This document shows, piece by piece, positions 17,330 through 25,797 of a stretch of 64,000 bases of DNA (the stretch's first letter is position 1; each line of letters opens with the position of its first letter). The DNA comes from JACVRW01 sp963808775 (lineage in GTDB: Bacteria > Actinomycetota > Thermoleophilia > Solirubrobacterales > Thermoleophilaceae): NCBI GenBank assembly GCA_963808775.1, contig CAWEGR010000004.1, positions 558,001 to 622,000 of the forward strand. Direction: 5' to 3'. The notes beneath the pieces were generated by a model that saw only the letters and a list, made by a program, of their open reading frames with translations, was not told the DNA's origin and made no database searches. The translations under genes were made by a program, and so were the position numbers.

Positions 17330-18264
17330 GCCGCGCCCTCGGTCGTCTCGATCGGGTGCTTCAGCAGCTCGCGCCGCGTGACCGGCTCGGCGTTCGGCGT
17401 GTCGAGCAGCTCGCGCGCCTCGGCCACGCTCGCCGCCCTGCGGCCCGTGTCCTCCACGATGCGCCGGGCGCGCGCGATCAGGTCGCCGTTCGAGCGCGCC
17501 ATCTCCCCGTCCGGCAGGTAGAAGTTGTCCTCGAGCCCGACCCTCACGTTGCCGCCGAGCGCCGCCGCGGAGGCCACGAGCCGCCACTGGTCGCGGCTGA
17601 TGCCGATGACGCCCCAGTTGGTCTCGCCGTCGGGGCCGCCGGGGACCTGGTCGGCCATGTGGGCGAGGTTGCGCGGCGTGGGACGAGCGCCGCCCGTCAC
17701 GCCGAGCACGCAGGAGATCTGAAGCGGCTGCTCGACGAGCCCCATGTCGAGCAGCGGGTCGAGGTTGGCCACGTGCCCGCTGTCGAAGCACTCGTGCTCG
17801 GGCCGGATGCCGAGCTCGCGCATGGCCGTGACGAACTCGATGATCGTGTCGAACGAGTTCTCGAAGACGGTCTTGAACACGAAGTCCCCGCGCGAGCGCG
17901 AGTACTTCGCGTAGTTCATCGAGCCCATGTTGAGCGCGGCCACGTCCGGCCTGAGCTCACGCAGGTACTCGATCCGCTTCTCGACCGGCACTCCGACCGC
18001 GCCGGTCGAGTAGTTCACGATCACGTCGTCGACCGCCGCCTCGATCGCATCCGTGATCGCGCGGAAGTCCTCGACCTCGTAGCTCGGCACGCCGTCGGGC
18101 GTGCGGGCGTGGATGTGGATCATCGAGGCGCCCTCGTCCACCGCCCGCTTCGCCTCCGCGGCGTACTCCTCGGGCGTGTACGGGATCGCCGGGCACTGGT
18201 CGCGGTTCGCGACCGCGCCCGAGATCGAACAGGTGATGATGCAGGGGTCCTCGAAACGGCTCAA
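17326..18264 (-). CDS. BKACE family (3-keto-5-aminohexanoate cleavage enzyme-like)
   Basis: A 312-residue protein of the beta-keto acid cleavage (DUF849) family. Metal-binding H50 and H52 lie in ASMIHIHARTPDG, and GLEDNFYLPDGEMARSN near the C-terminus is the conserved active-site region. The enzymes condense a beta-keto acid with acetyl-CoA to give acetoacetate and a new acyl-CoA; the substrate differs between subfamilies. The TTG at 18264 was chosen because GGAGG sits 7 nt upstream. It is the first gene of an operon with the racemase-like enzyme and MerR, and has a 25-bp operator just upstream of the ribosome site. Confidence 0.85.
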   Translation of the reverse strand: MSRFEDPCIITCSISGAVANRDQCPAIPYTPEEYAAEAKRAVDEGASMIHIHARTPDGVPSYEVEDFRAITDAIEAAVDDVIVNYSTGAVGVPVEKRIEYLRELRPDVAALNMGSMNYAKYSRSRGDFVFKTVFENSFDTIIEFVTAMRELGIRPEHECFDSGHVANLDPLLDMGLVEQPLQISCVLGVTGGARPTPRNLAHMADQVPGGPDGETNWGVIGISRDQWRLVASAAALGGNVRVGLEDNFYLPDGEMARSNGDLIARARRIVEDTGRRAASVAEARELLDTPNAEPVTRRELLKHPIETTEGAA

Positions 18265-18278
18265 GCGGATCCTCCATG

Positions 18279-18303
18279 AAGTGGGAAGTGCTACTGCCTA
18301 CTT
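18279..18303. promoter_or_regulatory. 25-bp near-palindromic operator, copy 1 (BKACE operon)
   Basis: Arms AAGTGGGAAGT and ACTGCCTACTT match as inverted repeats at 9 of 11 positions around a short centre. The site lies 15 bp upstream of the BKACE start. It is identical at 21 of 25 positions to the site at 27243-27267 in front of an acyl-CoA dehydrogenase gene, and both keep the inverted symmetry. This is best explained as a shared regulator-binding site. Confidence 0.7.
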
Positions 18304-18360
18304 TGACGAAGGTGGGCTCGCCGGGTCAAGCGGGCGTGGCTGACGCGCCGGCGGCGCGCT

Positions 18361-18950
18361 CTAGCGGCGCCGGAGCAGCGGCGGGATGTGCTCGCCGGCC
18401 GCGGAGCTCTCGATCAGCTGAGCGAGCCTGCGCTCGCGCGTCTCCTCGCGCTTCGCGCTCATCACCCAGTGCGTGGCCGTGCGGCGGTAGCCCGGCGGCC
18501 GCGCGCTCCAGTACGCCCACGCGCTCCTGTTGCCGGCGGAAGCGCTTGACGTAGGCCGGAGCCAGCTCCACCGGAACCTCCTGCTCGAACGAGTAGACCC
18601 CGCTCTTCGCCTCGCTGCGCGCCTCGAACGCGGCACGTCCCGCGGGCCGCATGAGACCCTCGGCCTCGAGCCGCTCGACCTTCTCGATGTTGACCTTGCT
18701 CCAGTTGCTGCCGGGCCTGCGCGGCGTGAAGCGCTGGCGGTAGCGCTCCGAGTCGATCGTGTCGGCGCGGCTGTCGATCCAGCCGAAGCAGAGCGCCTGG
18801 TCGACCGCCTCCGACCAGGTCAGGCTCGGCCTCCCCGTGCCCTTCTTCCAATAGCCGACCGACACCTCGCCCGCACTCGCGTGGTTCTCCTCGAGCCAGG
18901 CGCGGAAGGCCTCGGGGCTGTCGAAGAAGATCGGCTCGCGGCTCGCTCAC
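18361..18950 (-). CDS. YdeI/OmdA-family protein, two frameshifts
   Basis: About 196 residues. EPIFFDSPEAFRAWLEENHA, SLTWSEAVDQALCFGWID and FTPRRPGSNWSKVN are clear YdeI/OmpD-associated family signatures. The frame breaks at about 18537: before it reads YVKRFRR, after it SAWAYWSARPPGYRRTATHW and SAKREETRERRLAQLIESS. The N-terminal homologous frame also has no start codon; the GTG at 18950 (overlapping the carboxyltransferase stop) is one base out of frame. Two +1 insertions restore a full gene (length 3n+2). The family is of uncertain function, linked to cationic peptide resistance. Confidence 0.65.
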
Positions 18951-20540
18951 ACCGGCATGACGCCGTGCTTCTTGCGCGGGCGCTCGACGCGCTTGCCCTC
19001 CGCCATCTCGAGGGCGCCGATCACGACGGGGCGGGTCTCGCGGGGGTCGATGATGTCGTCGACCATCGCGTTGCCGGCCGCGATGTACGGGTCGATCGAG
19101 GCGCGGATGCCGTCGATCATCTGGGCGCGCGTGGCGTCCGGGTCCTCGGAGGCCTCGATCTGCTTGCGGAAGATGATGTTCACCGCGCCCTCGGGGCCCA
19201 TCACCGAGATCTCGGCGGAGGGCCAGGCCACGATCAGGTCCGGCTCGTACGCCTTGCCGCACATCACGTAGTAGCCGGCGCCGTAGGCCTTGCGCACCAC
19301 GACCGTGATCTTCGGGACGGTCGCGCGCGAGACCGCGTAGAGCATCTTCGCGCCGTGGCGGATGATCCCGGCCTGCTCGACCTTCGTGCCGACCATGAAG
19401 CCGGGCACGTCGACGAGGAACAGCAGCGGGATCCCGTAGGCGTCGCAGAGGTTGATGAAGCGCGCGGCCTTGTCCGCCGAGTCGTTCTCGAGGATGCCGC
19501 CGAGGTGCTTCGGCTGGTTCGCGACGATGCCGACAGGGCGCCCACCCATGCGCGCGAGGCAGGTGATGATCGTGCGCGCCCAGCGCGGCTTCAGGTCGAA
19601 CCACTCGCCGTTGTCCACGATCCGCCGGATCAGCTCGTACATGTCGTACGGGTGACGCGGCGAGTCCGGCAGCAGGTCGAGCAGGTCCTCGTCGGCCCGC
19701 GCGACGGGGTCCGTGACGTCGCGGCGCGGCGGCGTCTCCTCGCAGCTCTGCGGGAAGTGCGAGAGGTAGCGCTTGATCGCCTGGATGCACTCCTCGTCCG
19801 ACTCGACCTCGAGATCGCCCACGCCGGACACGCGCGTGTGGATGCGCGAGCCGCCGAGCTCCTCCTGCGTCACGTCCTCGCCCGTCACGGCCTTCGTCAG
19901 GTGCGGCCCCGCGAGCGCCATCGAGCCGCGCCCCTTGACCATCGGCACGAAGTCCGCGAGCCCCGGGATGTACGCGGTGCCGGCCGCGCAGGGCCCCATC
20001 AGCGCCGCGACCTGCGGCACCACGCCGCTCATCACGACCTCCTCGCGGAACAGGTGGCCCGAGCCCGCGAACAGCGAGCCCGCCGCCTCCTGGATGCGCG
20101 CGCCCGCCGAGTCGAGCAGCCAGATCATCGGGATCCGCTTCGAGAGCGCGAGCTCGCGCAGGCGCGTGACCTTGAGCTCGCCGGTCATGCCCATCGAGCC
20201 GGCCATCACGGTGAAGTCGTAGGCGGCCACCGCCACCAGGCGGCCGTCGACCTTGCCGTAGCCCGTGATCACGCCGTCCGCCGGCGCCTCGCGCCCCTCC
20301 ATCGCGCGCTGCGAGAAGTGCGGGCGCCCGTGGATGCCGAGCTCCGTGAACGTGTCCTCGTCGATCAGGAGCGCGAGCCGCTCGCGCGCGGTCAGCTTGC
20401 CCTGCTCGTGCTGGACGGCGATCCGGTCCTCGCCGCCGCCGAGGCGGATGCGCTCGCGCCGCTCGTGCAGGTCCTCGACGAGCGATCCTCAGCGACGGTC
20501 GCTCGACGCAGCGCGTCCAGCCGGCCGCGCGCTCCGTCAC
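18947..20540 (-). CDS. Acyl-CoA carboxylase carboxyltransferase (beta) subunit, 5' frameshift
   Basis: About 530 residues. It carries the two crotonase-like halves of biotin-dependent carboxyltransferases: MAGSMGMTGELKVTRLRELA with DSAGARIQEAAGSLFAGSG, then LVDVPGFMVGTKVEQAGIIR and RKAYGAGYYVMCGKAYEPD. This is the PccB/AccD/MCCB group, which carboxylates acetyl-, propionyl- or methylcrotonyl-CoA. The N-terminal part (HERRERIRLGGGEDRIAVQH, KLTARERLALL) is in frame back to about 20488. It then needs at least one indel to reach the GTG at 20540, which overlaps the arginase stop. No biotin carboxylase gene is in the window; a biotinyl carrier is at 50996. Confidence 0.8.
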
Positions 20541-21368
20541 GCCCGTTCCCCGAGCGACTCGAGCAGCGGCTCGAGCACGTGCAGGACGGTGTCCGTGGCC
20601 GCCTCGAGCTCCTCGTCAGGCTCGGGCGCCTCGAACGCGGTGACCTCGAAGCCGACGAGCTCTGACTCCTCGAGCACCGACTCGAGCAGGTCGTAGAGCT
20701 TGTCGGGATGGAGACCGCCGGGCGCGGGCACGCCGGCCGGCAGGAACTCCGGGTCGACCACGTCGAGGTCGAGGTGGATGAACACGGGCGCGCCGTCGAG
20801 CGCGTTCTTGACCGCCACGAGCGTCTCGACGGTGCTGGCGCCGATCACGGTCGCCGGCCCGCGCTCGAGCAGCTCGCGCTCGCCCGGGTCGAGGTCGCGC
20901 ACGCCCGCGAGCACGACCCGCTCGGGCGGCAGCGGCTCGCCGAGGCCCGTCTCCCAGACGCCGCAGGCGCCCGCCAGGCACATGCCGCCGAGGTAGCCGC
21001 TGCCCGAGGTGTCCGGCGTGTTGTAGTCGCCGTGGGCGTCGAGCCAGAGCACCTTGGCGTCGGGCCGGTCGCGAGCCAGCGCGGGCAGCGTGGCCACGCG
21101 ACACCGAGCAGTCGGCCGCCAGCAGGACCGGGGCGTCGCCCGCGGCGAGGGCGTCCGAGATCTGGCCGCCCGCCTCGAGCAGGCAGCCGCGCGAGTCCCG
21201 CAGGTCCTCCTCGAACGTGGTCTCGCGCGGCTCGGCGGCGCTGCCGATCTCACGCGGCTCGAGGCCGAGCGCCTTGCCGACGAGCGGCGCGAGCGTGGCC
21301 ACCCCACGGCCGCCGCCGGGCGTGCGGTCGGAGGTCCGGCAGCGCATCGCGATCAGGGAGACTCCCAC
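20537..21368 (-). CDS. Arginase/agmatinase family hydrolase, +1 frameshift
   Basis: About 277 residues. The first frame reads RTPGGGRGVATLAPLVGKAL to LLAADCSVS. After a break at about 21098 it continues VATLPALARDRPDAKVLWLD. Metal motifs of the ureohydrolase fold are present: ADCS (in place of GDHS), WLDAHGDYNTP and HLDLDVVDPEFLPA. Ureohydrolases split guanidino groups using a Mn2+ pair; here the substrate may be arginine or another guanidine compound. The GTG start is 3 bp after the enoyl-CoA hydratase stop. The length is 3n+1, consistent with one inserted base. Confidence 0.75.
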
Positions 21369-21371
21369 CGC

Positions 21372-22157
21372 TCAGCGCCCCTTCCAGACGGGCTCGCGCT
21401 TCTCGAAGAAGGCGCTCACGCCCTCCTGGATGTCCTCCGTCGTGAAGGCGATCGAGAGCTGCGCGCGCAGGTAGTCGAGGGCGTCCTCGAACGGCATGTC
21501 GAGCTGCCGGTACATCGCCTCCTTGCCGAGGCGCATCAGCACGGGCGACTTGCTCGCGAGCTTGCGCGCCCACTCGTCGACGGCGGCATCGAACTCCTCC
21601 GCCGGCACCACGCGGTTCACGATGCCGGCCTCGCGCGCCTCCTCGGCGGAGAGGCGCTCGCCCAGGAGCAGCAGCTCGTTGGTCTTCTTGCGCGGCACGT
21701 TGCGGTAGATGAGCGCCATGATCATGAACGGGAACACGCCCACGTTGATCTCGGGCGTCCCGAAGCCGGCATCCTCGCTCGCGACCACGAGGTCGCACGC
21801 CAGCGCGAGACCGAGCGCCCCGGCGAGCACATGGCCCCTGGCGGCGCAGATCGTCGGCTTGCCGAGCTGCATGATCGTCCGGAACATGCGCGGAAAGCGC
21901 TCCGTGGCGAAGTGCTTGTGCACCGGCGCAACGTCCGCGGCGAACTGATCGAGGCTGCCGCCGGACGAGAACACCCGGTCGTGGGTCGAGGCGAGCACGA
22001 CGCAGCGCACGTCGTCGTCGGCCTTCGCCCGCTCGAGCGCCTCGATCACCTCGCCCATGAGCTCGTTCGAGAGCGCGTTGCGCGTGTCCGGCTGATCGAG
22101 GGCGATGGTTGCGACGCCGTCGTCACGCACGTCGTAGCGAATCGTCTGGAATGGCAC
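21372..22157 (-). CDS. Enoyl-CoA hydratase/isomerase (crotonase) family protein
   Basis: About 261 residues. Crotonase motifs are LDQPDTRNALSNELM, the first oxyanion loop VLASTHDRVFSSGGSL, the second AARGHVLAGALGLALACDL, and a terminal FFEKREPVWKGR as in many hydratases. It probably hydrates or isomerises enoyl-CoA intermediates in beta-oxidation. The start was set at GTG 22157 (PFQTIRYDV), where homology-like sequence begins; no clear ribosome site decides it, and a TTG at 22190 would add 11 residues. It is the first gene of a run with arginase-like, carboxyltransferase and YdeI genes. Confidence 0.82.
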   Translation of the reverse strand: MPFQTIRYDVRDDGVATIALDQPDTRNALSNELMGEVIEALERAKADDDVRCVVLASTHDRVFSSGGSLDQFAADVAPVHKHFATERFPRMFRTIMQLGKPTICAARGHVLAGALGLALACDLVVASEDAGFGTPEINVGVFPFMIMALIYRNVPRKKTNELLLLGERLSAEEAREAGIVNRVVPAEEFDAAVDEWARKLASKSPVLMRLGKEAMYRQLDMPFEDALDYLRAQLSIAFTTEDIQEGVSAFFEKREPVWKGR

Positions 22158-22204
22158 GCGGGCGAGTTCTACTATGTCGCGACGCTGCAAACCGGGGAGG
22201 CTCT

Positions 22205-22639
22205 GTGTTCAAGACCATCGTTGTGGGAACCGACGGCTCGGAGACCGCGGACCGGGCGCTCGCCCGCGCGTTCGAGCTGGCAAAGGCGAGCGGGGGCGTT
22301 CTCCACATCGTCAGCGCGTATTCGCCGAGCCCGGCGCGCGTGTCCGGCGGCGGCGAGACGGCCGCCCTTGCGGCGCGCGGAGACTTCAAGGTCGAGGCGG
22401 TGCTCGAGCGCGCCGGCTTCGAGGCGCGCACGCAGGACGTGCAGATCGAGTCCCACGCGCCGAAGGGCGATCCCGCGGACGCGCTGCTCGAGGTCGCCGG
22501 CCGGGTCACCGCCGACCTGATCGTGGTCGGCAGCCGCGGCATGCAGGGCGCCCGCCGCGTGCTCGGCAGCGTGCCGAACAAGATCTCGCACCACGCTGCC
22601 TGCGACGTCCTGATCGTCCACACGACCGCCAGCGCCTAG
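22205..22639 (+). CDS. Universal stress protein (UspA family)
   Basis: A 144-residue single-domain Usp. The N-terminal strand TIVVGTDGSETADRAL and the C-terminal nucleotide loop VVGSRGMQGARRVLGSVPNK match the ATP-binding G-2x-G-9x-G(S) motif. It is probably an ATP-binding cytoplasmic dimer induced under stress. The GTG at 22205 has GGGGAGG 5 nt upstream. The stop overlaps that of the convergent alkyltransferase-like gene by CTAG. A TACTAT at 22170-22175 could be its -10. Confidence 0.9.
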   Translation: MFKTIVVGTDGSETADRALARAFELAKASGGVLHIVSAYSPSPARVSGGGETAALAARGDFKVEAVLERAGFEARTQDVQIESHAPKGDPADALLEVAGRVTADLIVVGSRGMQGARRVLGSVPNKISHHAACDVLIVHTTASA

Positions 22640-22914
22640 CCCGGCGGCGGCATCCAGGCGGCGCGCATGTCGACGCGCGCGCCGCGGAACGGCACGCCCT
22701 CGTGCTCGAGGAGGCGGCGCTGACGCTCGCCCTGCGTGAGCGAGCCGTCCGCGCGCACCACGCGCTGCCAGGGCACGTCGGGCTCGTGGCAGTCGCGCAG
22801 CACCGCGCCCGCGTAGCGCGGCGCGCCGGGCGACAGGTCGCCATAGGTCGTGACGAAGCCCTCCGGGATCGAGCGCACGCGGCGCAGCACCTCCGCTGCG
22901 CGCGCGTCCGTCAC
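22636..22914 (-). CDS. Alkyltransferase-like protein (ATL), Cys-less MGMT homologue
   Basis: A 92-residue protein equal to the DNA-binding C-terminal domain of O6-alkylguanine DNA alkyltransferase. The helix-turn-helix region (IPEGFVTTYGDLSPGAPRYAGA) and arginine finger are kept. The active-site PCHRV is PWQRV (residues 48-52), with Trp in place of the acceptor Cys. ATL proteins bind O6-alkylguanine, flip it and hand the lesion to nucleotide excision repair. The first codons overlap the stop of the upstream SDR gene (ATGA). Confidence 0.88.
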   Translation of the reverse strand: MTDARAAEVLRRVRSIPEGFVTTYGDLSPGAPRYAGAVLRDCHEPDVPWQRVVRADGSLTQGERQRRLLEHEGVPFRGARVDMRAAWMPPPG

Positions 22915-23555
22915 GCGAGCGCCGCGAGCGCCTCGTCGATCGGGGTCTCGCCCGCGAGCAGGTCGAACGACCGGCCCCTCGTGAGCTCCGGCGCGGCGAG
23001 CACCGCAGCGAGCACGGCGGCCACGTCGTCGCGCGGCACGTCGTCGCGGCCGAGGTCGTCGCCGATGCTGACGAGCCCGCTGCCGGGGTCGTCGGTGAGC
23101 CGTCCCGGGCGAACGATCGTGTACGGCAGGCCGCTCTCCTCGAGGGCGCGGTCCGCCTCGGCCTTCGCCTCGTAGTAGGGCCGCATCTCCTCGGCCCAGC
23201 GCTCGGGCCGCGGCGTGTTGATCGCGCTGACCATCACCCAGTGCCCCGTGCCCTCCTTGCGCGCGGCCTCGATCAGCTTGAGCGCCGCGCCGAGGTCGAC
23301 CGTCTTCTTGCGCGCGGCGCCGCTGCCCGGGCCCGCGCCGGCGGCGAACACGAGCGCGTCCGCCCCGCGGATGAACTGCTCGAGGTGCGTCTCGCTCTCC
23401 ATGTCGCAGAAGACCGGCTCGGCCCCCGCGGCCTCGATGTCGGCGAAGTGATCGCGGTTGCGGACGAGGCCGCGGGCCCGGTCCCCGCGCTCGGCGAGCA
23501 GCCTCAGCAGCCTGAGCGCGATCTGCCCGTGTCCACCCGCGACGACGACGTCCAC
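22911..23555 (-). CDS. Atypical SDR / NmrA-like NAD(P)-binding protein
   Basis: A 214-residue protein with a GTG start. The Rossmann motif is VVVAGGHGQIALRLLRLLAE (GGxGxxA type of atypical SDRs). MVSAINTPRPERW and YYEAKAEADRALEESGLPYT place a YxxxK-like pair, and TIVRPGRL is conserved in the SDR_a5/NmrA group. These proteins are often NADPH-binding reductases or redox sensors. The ATG of the ATL gene overlaps its stop. It diverges from the GH15 gene. Confidence 0.8.
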   Translation of the reverse strand: MDVVVAGGHGQIALRLLRLLAERGDRARGLVRNRDHFADIEAAGAEPVFCDMESETHLEQFIRGADALVFAAGAGPGSGAARKKTVDLGAALKLIEAARKEGTGHWVMVSAINTPRPERWAEEMRPYYEAKAEADRALEESGLPYTIVRPGRLTDDPGSGLVSIGDDLGRDDVPRDDVAAVLAAVLAAPELTRGRSFDLLAGETPIDEALAALA

Positions 23556-23609
23556 GGCGGCAGCGTATCCGGCGAGCGTAGGAAGCCCGGGACCGGGTAC
23601 CGCCCGGTC

Positions 23610-25796
23610 ATGCTGCCGCGAGTCGCCCCCATCGTCCTCGCCATCGTCGCCACCGCCCTCGGCGGCGGCACCGCCCTCGCCGCGCCCACCGGAACCGCGC
23701 CGGGCGCGCCCGGGGACGAGACCTTCTGGAACGAGGCCGACAAGGACGGCTACGGGACCTCGGCGGGCACCGAGAGCAAGGTCTGGCACACGCTCGACGA
23801 CGGCGTGCTGACGGAGGTCTTCTACCCGGACCTCGGCACGCCCGCGGTGCGCGACCTTCAGCTCGTGGTCAGCGACGGCAGGACGTTCGCGGAGCGGGAG
23901 CGCGACGCAACCACTCAGACGATCGAGCTCGCCGACCCGGAGAGCCTGACCTACCGCCAGGTGAACACGGACCGCGACGGCCAGTACCGGATCACGAAGA
24001 CCTACGTGACTGACCCGGCGCGCAACGTGCTGCTGATCGACATCCACTTCGAGTCGCTGTCCGGCAAGCCCTACCGCGTCCACGTCCTGCACGACCCGGC
24101 CCTGTCGAACACGCCGATGGACGACACCGGGCGATCGCTTCCGGAAGCGCTCCTCGCGGACGACGCGCGCTCCGGCAGCGCGCTCGTCGGCTCGCCCGAG
24201 TTCAACCGCACCTCGAGCGGATTCGCCGGCGCGAGCGACGGCTGGGAGGACCTGAGGGACGACTTCCGCATGGACTGGGCCTACCGCTCCGCGCCCGAGG
24301 GCAACGTGGTGCAGACCGCGCGCACTCAGCTCACCGGCAAGCCGGACGCCGCGCACATGACCCTCGCGCTCGGCTTCGGCGACGACTCGGCCGAGGCGCT
24401 CGAGGCAGCGCGCGCCTCGCTCGCCGAGGGCTTCGACGCCGCGGCGTCCGCCTACGCGGCGGGCTGGCACGACCACCTCGACGACATCGGCCCGGGACCC
24501 GAGAGCACGGGCGACGACGGCGGGCTCTACGACGTGTCGATGATGACCCTGGCGGCGCACGAGGACAAGACGTTCAGGGGCGCCTACATCGCCTCGCCGT
24601 CGATGCCGTGGGTGTGGGGCCAGGGCCTCGAGGACCCGTCGGCCGCGTATCACCTCGTCTGGTCGCGCGACCTCTACCAGATCGCGACCGCGCTGATCGC
24701 CGGCGGTGACCGCGCGGGCGCGGAGCGGGCGCTCGCCTACCTGTTCGAGGTGCAGCAGAAGCCCGACGGCTCGTTCCCCCAGAACTCGACGGTGGACGGC
24801 ACGGAGAAGTGGACCAACCTGCAGCTCGACGAGGTCGCCCTGCCGATCGTGCTCGCATGGCAGCTCGGGCCCGAGCAGGCCGCCGAGAGCTACTCGGCCG
24901 AGATCAAGAAGGCCGCCGACTTCATCGTGAACTTCCCGGACGCGCCGTTCACGCCGCAGGAGCGCTGGGAGAACCAGAGCGGGTACTCGCCCGGCACGAT
25001 CGCGGCTGAGATCGCCGGCCTCGTCTGCGCGGCCGCCATCCTGGCCGAGAGCGATCCCGCGGCGGCGCAGCGCTACCTCGAGGTGGCGGACGCCTGGCAG
25101 GCGCAGGTCGAGGGCTGGACCGCCACGAGCACCGGCCCCTACTCGGCGGATCCGTACTACCTGCGCCTGACGAAGGACGGCAACCCCGACGCCGGGACGA
25201 CCTACAACATCGGCGACAGCGGTCCCGAGAACGTCGACCAGCGCAAGGTCGTCGACCCGAGCTTCCTCGAGCTCGTCCGCCTCGGCGTGAAGCCGCACGA
25301 CGACCCGGTGATCCAGAACACGCTGGGCGTCGTGGACGACCAGCTTGCCTCGGGCCACCCGTCGGGCGAGCTGTTCTGGCACCGCTTCAACTTCGACGGC
25401 TACGGCGAGCAGAAGGACGGCAGCCCGTGGGACATCGGGTTCGACCCGAATCCCACCGAGATCTGGGCGAACAACGTCACGATCGGGCGCAACTGGCCGA
25501 TCTTCGGCGGCGAGCGCGGCGAGTACGAGCTGCTCGCGGGCGACGCCGACTCGGCGCGCGCCCGGCTCGGTCACATCGCGCGCGCGGCGAACCAGGGCCT
25601 GATGCTGCCGGAGCAGGTCTGGGCCGACGACTTCCCGCCCGGCGGCGAGCCCGGCTTCCCGCTCGGCGAGGGCACGTTCTCGGCCACGCCGCTCGCGTGG
25701 ACCCACGCGCAGTACGTGCGCCTGGCATGGTCGATCGACGCCGGCCGGCCGGTCGAGCAGCCGAGCGTGGTCGCCTGCCGCTACGTGGGCTGCTGA
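23610..25796 (+). CDS. Secreted GH15 family glucoamylase / glucodextranase-like
   Basis: A 728-residue protein with a signal peptide (MLPRVAPIVLAIVATALGGG, cleavage near residue 25). An N-terminal beta-sandwich like that of bacterial glucoamylases (GYGTSAGTESKVWHTLDDG, TEVFYPDLGTP) comes first. The (alpha/alpha)6 catalytic domain then shows YHLVWSRDLYQIATALIAGG, LDEVALPIVLAWQLG and ERWENQSGYSPGTIAAEIAG, and ends FSATPLAWTHAQYVRL. It should release glucose from alpha-glucans outside the cell by inversion. Neighbours give no polysaccharide locus, so the exact substrate is open. Confidence 0.88.
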   Translation: MLPRVAPIVLAIVATALGGGTALAAPTGTAPGAPGDETFWNEADKDGYGTSAGTESKVWHTLDDGVLTEVFYPDLGTPAVRDLQLVVSDGRTFAERERDATTQTIELADPESLTYRQVNTDRDGQYRITKTYVTDPARNVLLIDIHFESLSGKPYRVHVLHDPALSNTPMDDTGRSLPEALLADDARSGSALVGSPEFNRTSSGFAGASDGWEDLRDDFRMDWAYRSAPEGNVVQTARTQLTGKPDAAHMTLALGFGDDSAEALEAARASLAEGFDAAASAYAAGWHDHLDDIGPGPESTGDDGGLYDVSMMTLAAHEDKTFRGAYIASPSMPWVWGQGLEDPSAAYHLVWSRDLYQIATALIAGGDRAGAERALAYLFEVQQKPDGSFPQNSTVDGTEKWTNLQLDEVALPIVLAWQLGPEQAAESYSAEIKKAADFIVNFPDAPFTPQERWENQSGYSPGTIAAEIAGLVCAAAILAESDPAAAQRYLEVADAWQAQVEGWTATSTGPYSADPYYLRLTKDGNPDAGTTYNIGDSGPENVDQRKVVDPSFLELVRLGVKPHDDPVIQNTLGVVDDQLASGHPSGELFWHRFNFDGYGEQKDGSPWDIGFDPNPTEIWANNVTIGRNWPIFGGERGEYELLAGDADSARARLGHIARAANQGLMLPEQVWADDFPPGGEPGFPLGEGTFSATPLAWTHAQYVRLAWSIDAGRPVEQPSVVACRYVGC

Positions 25797-25797
25797 T

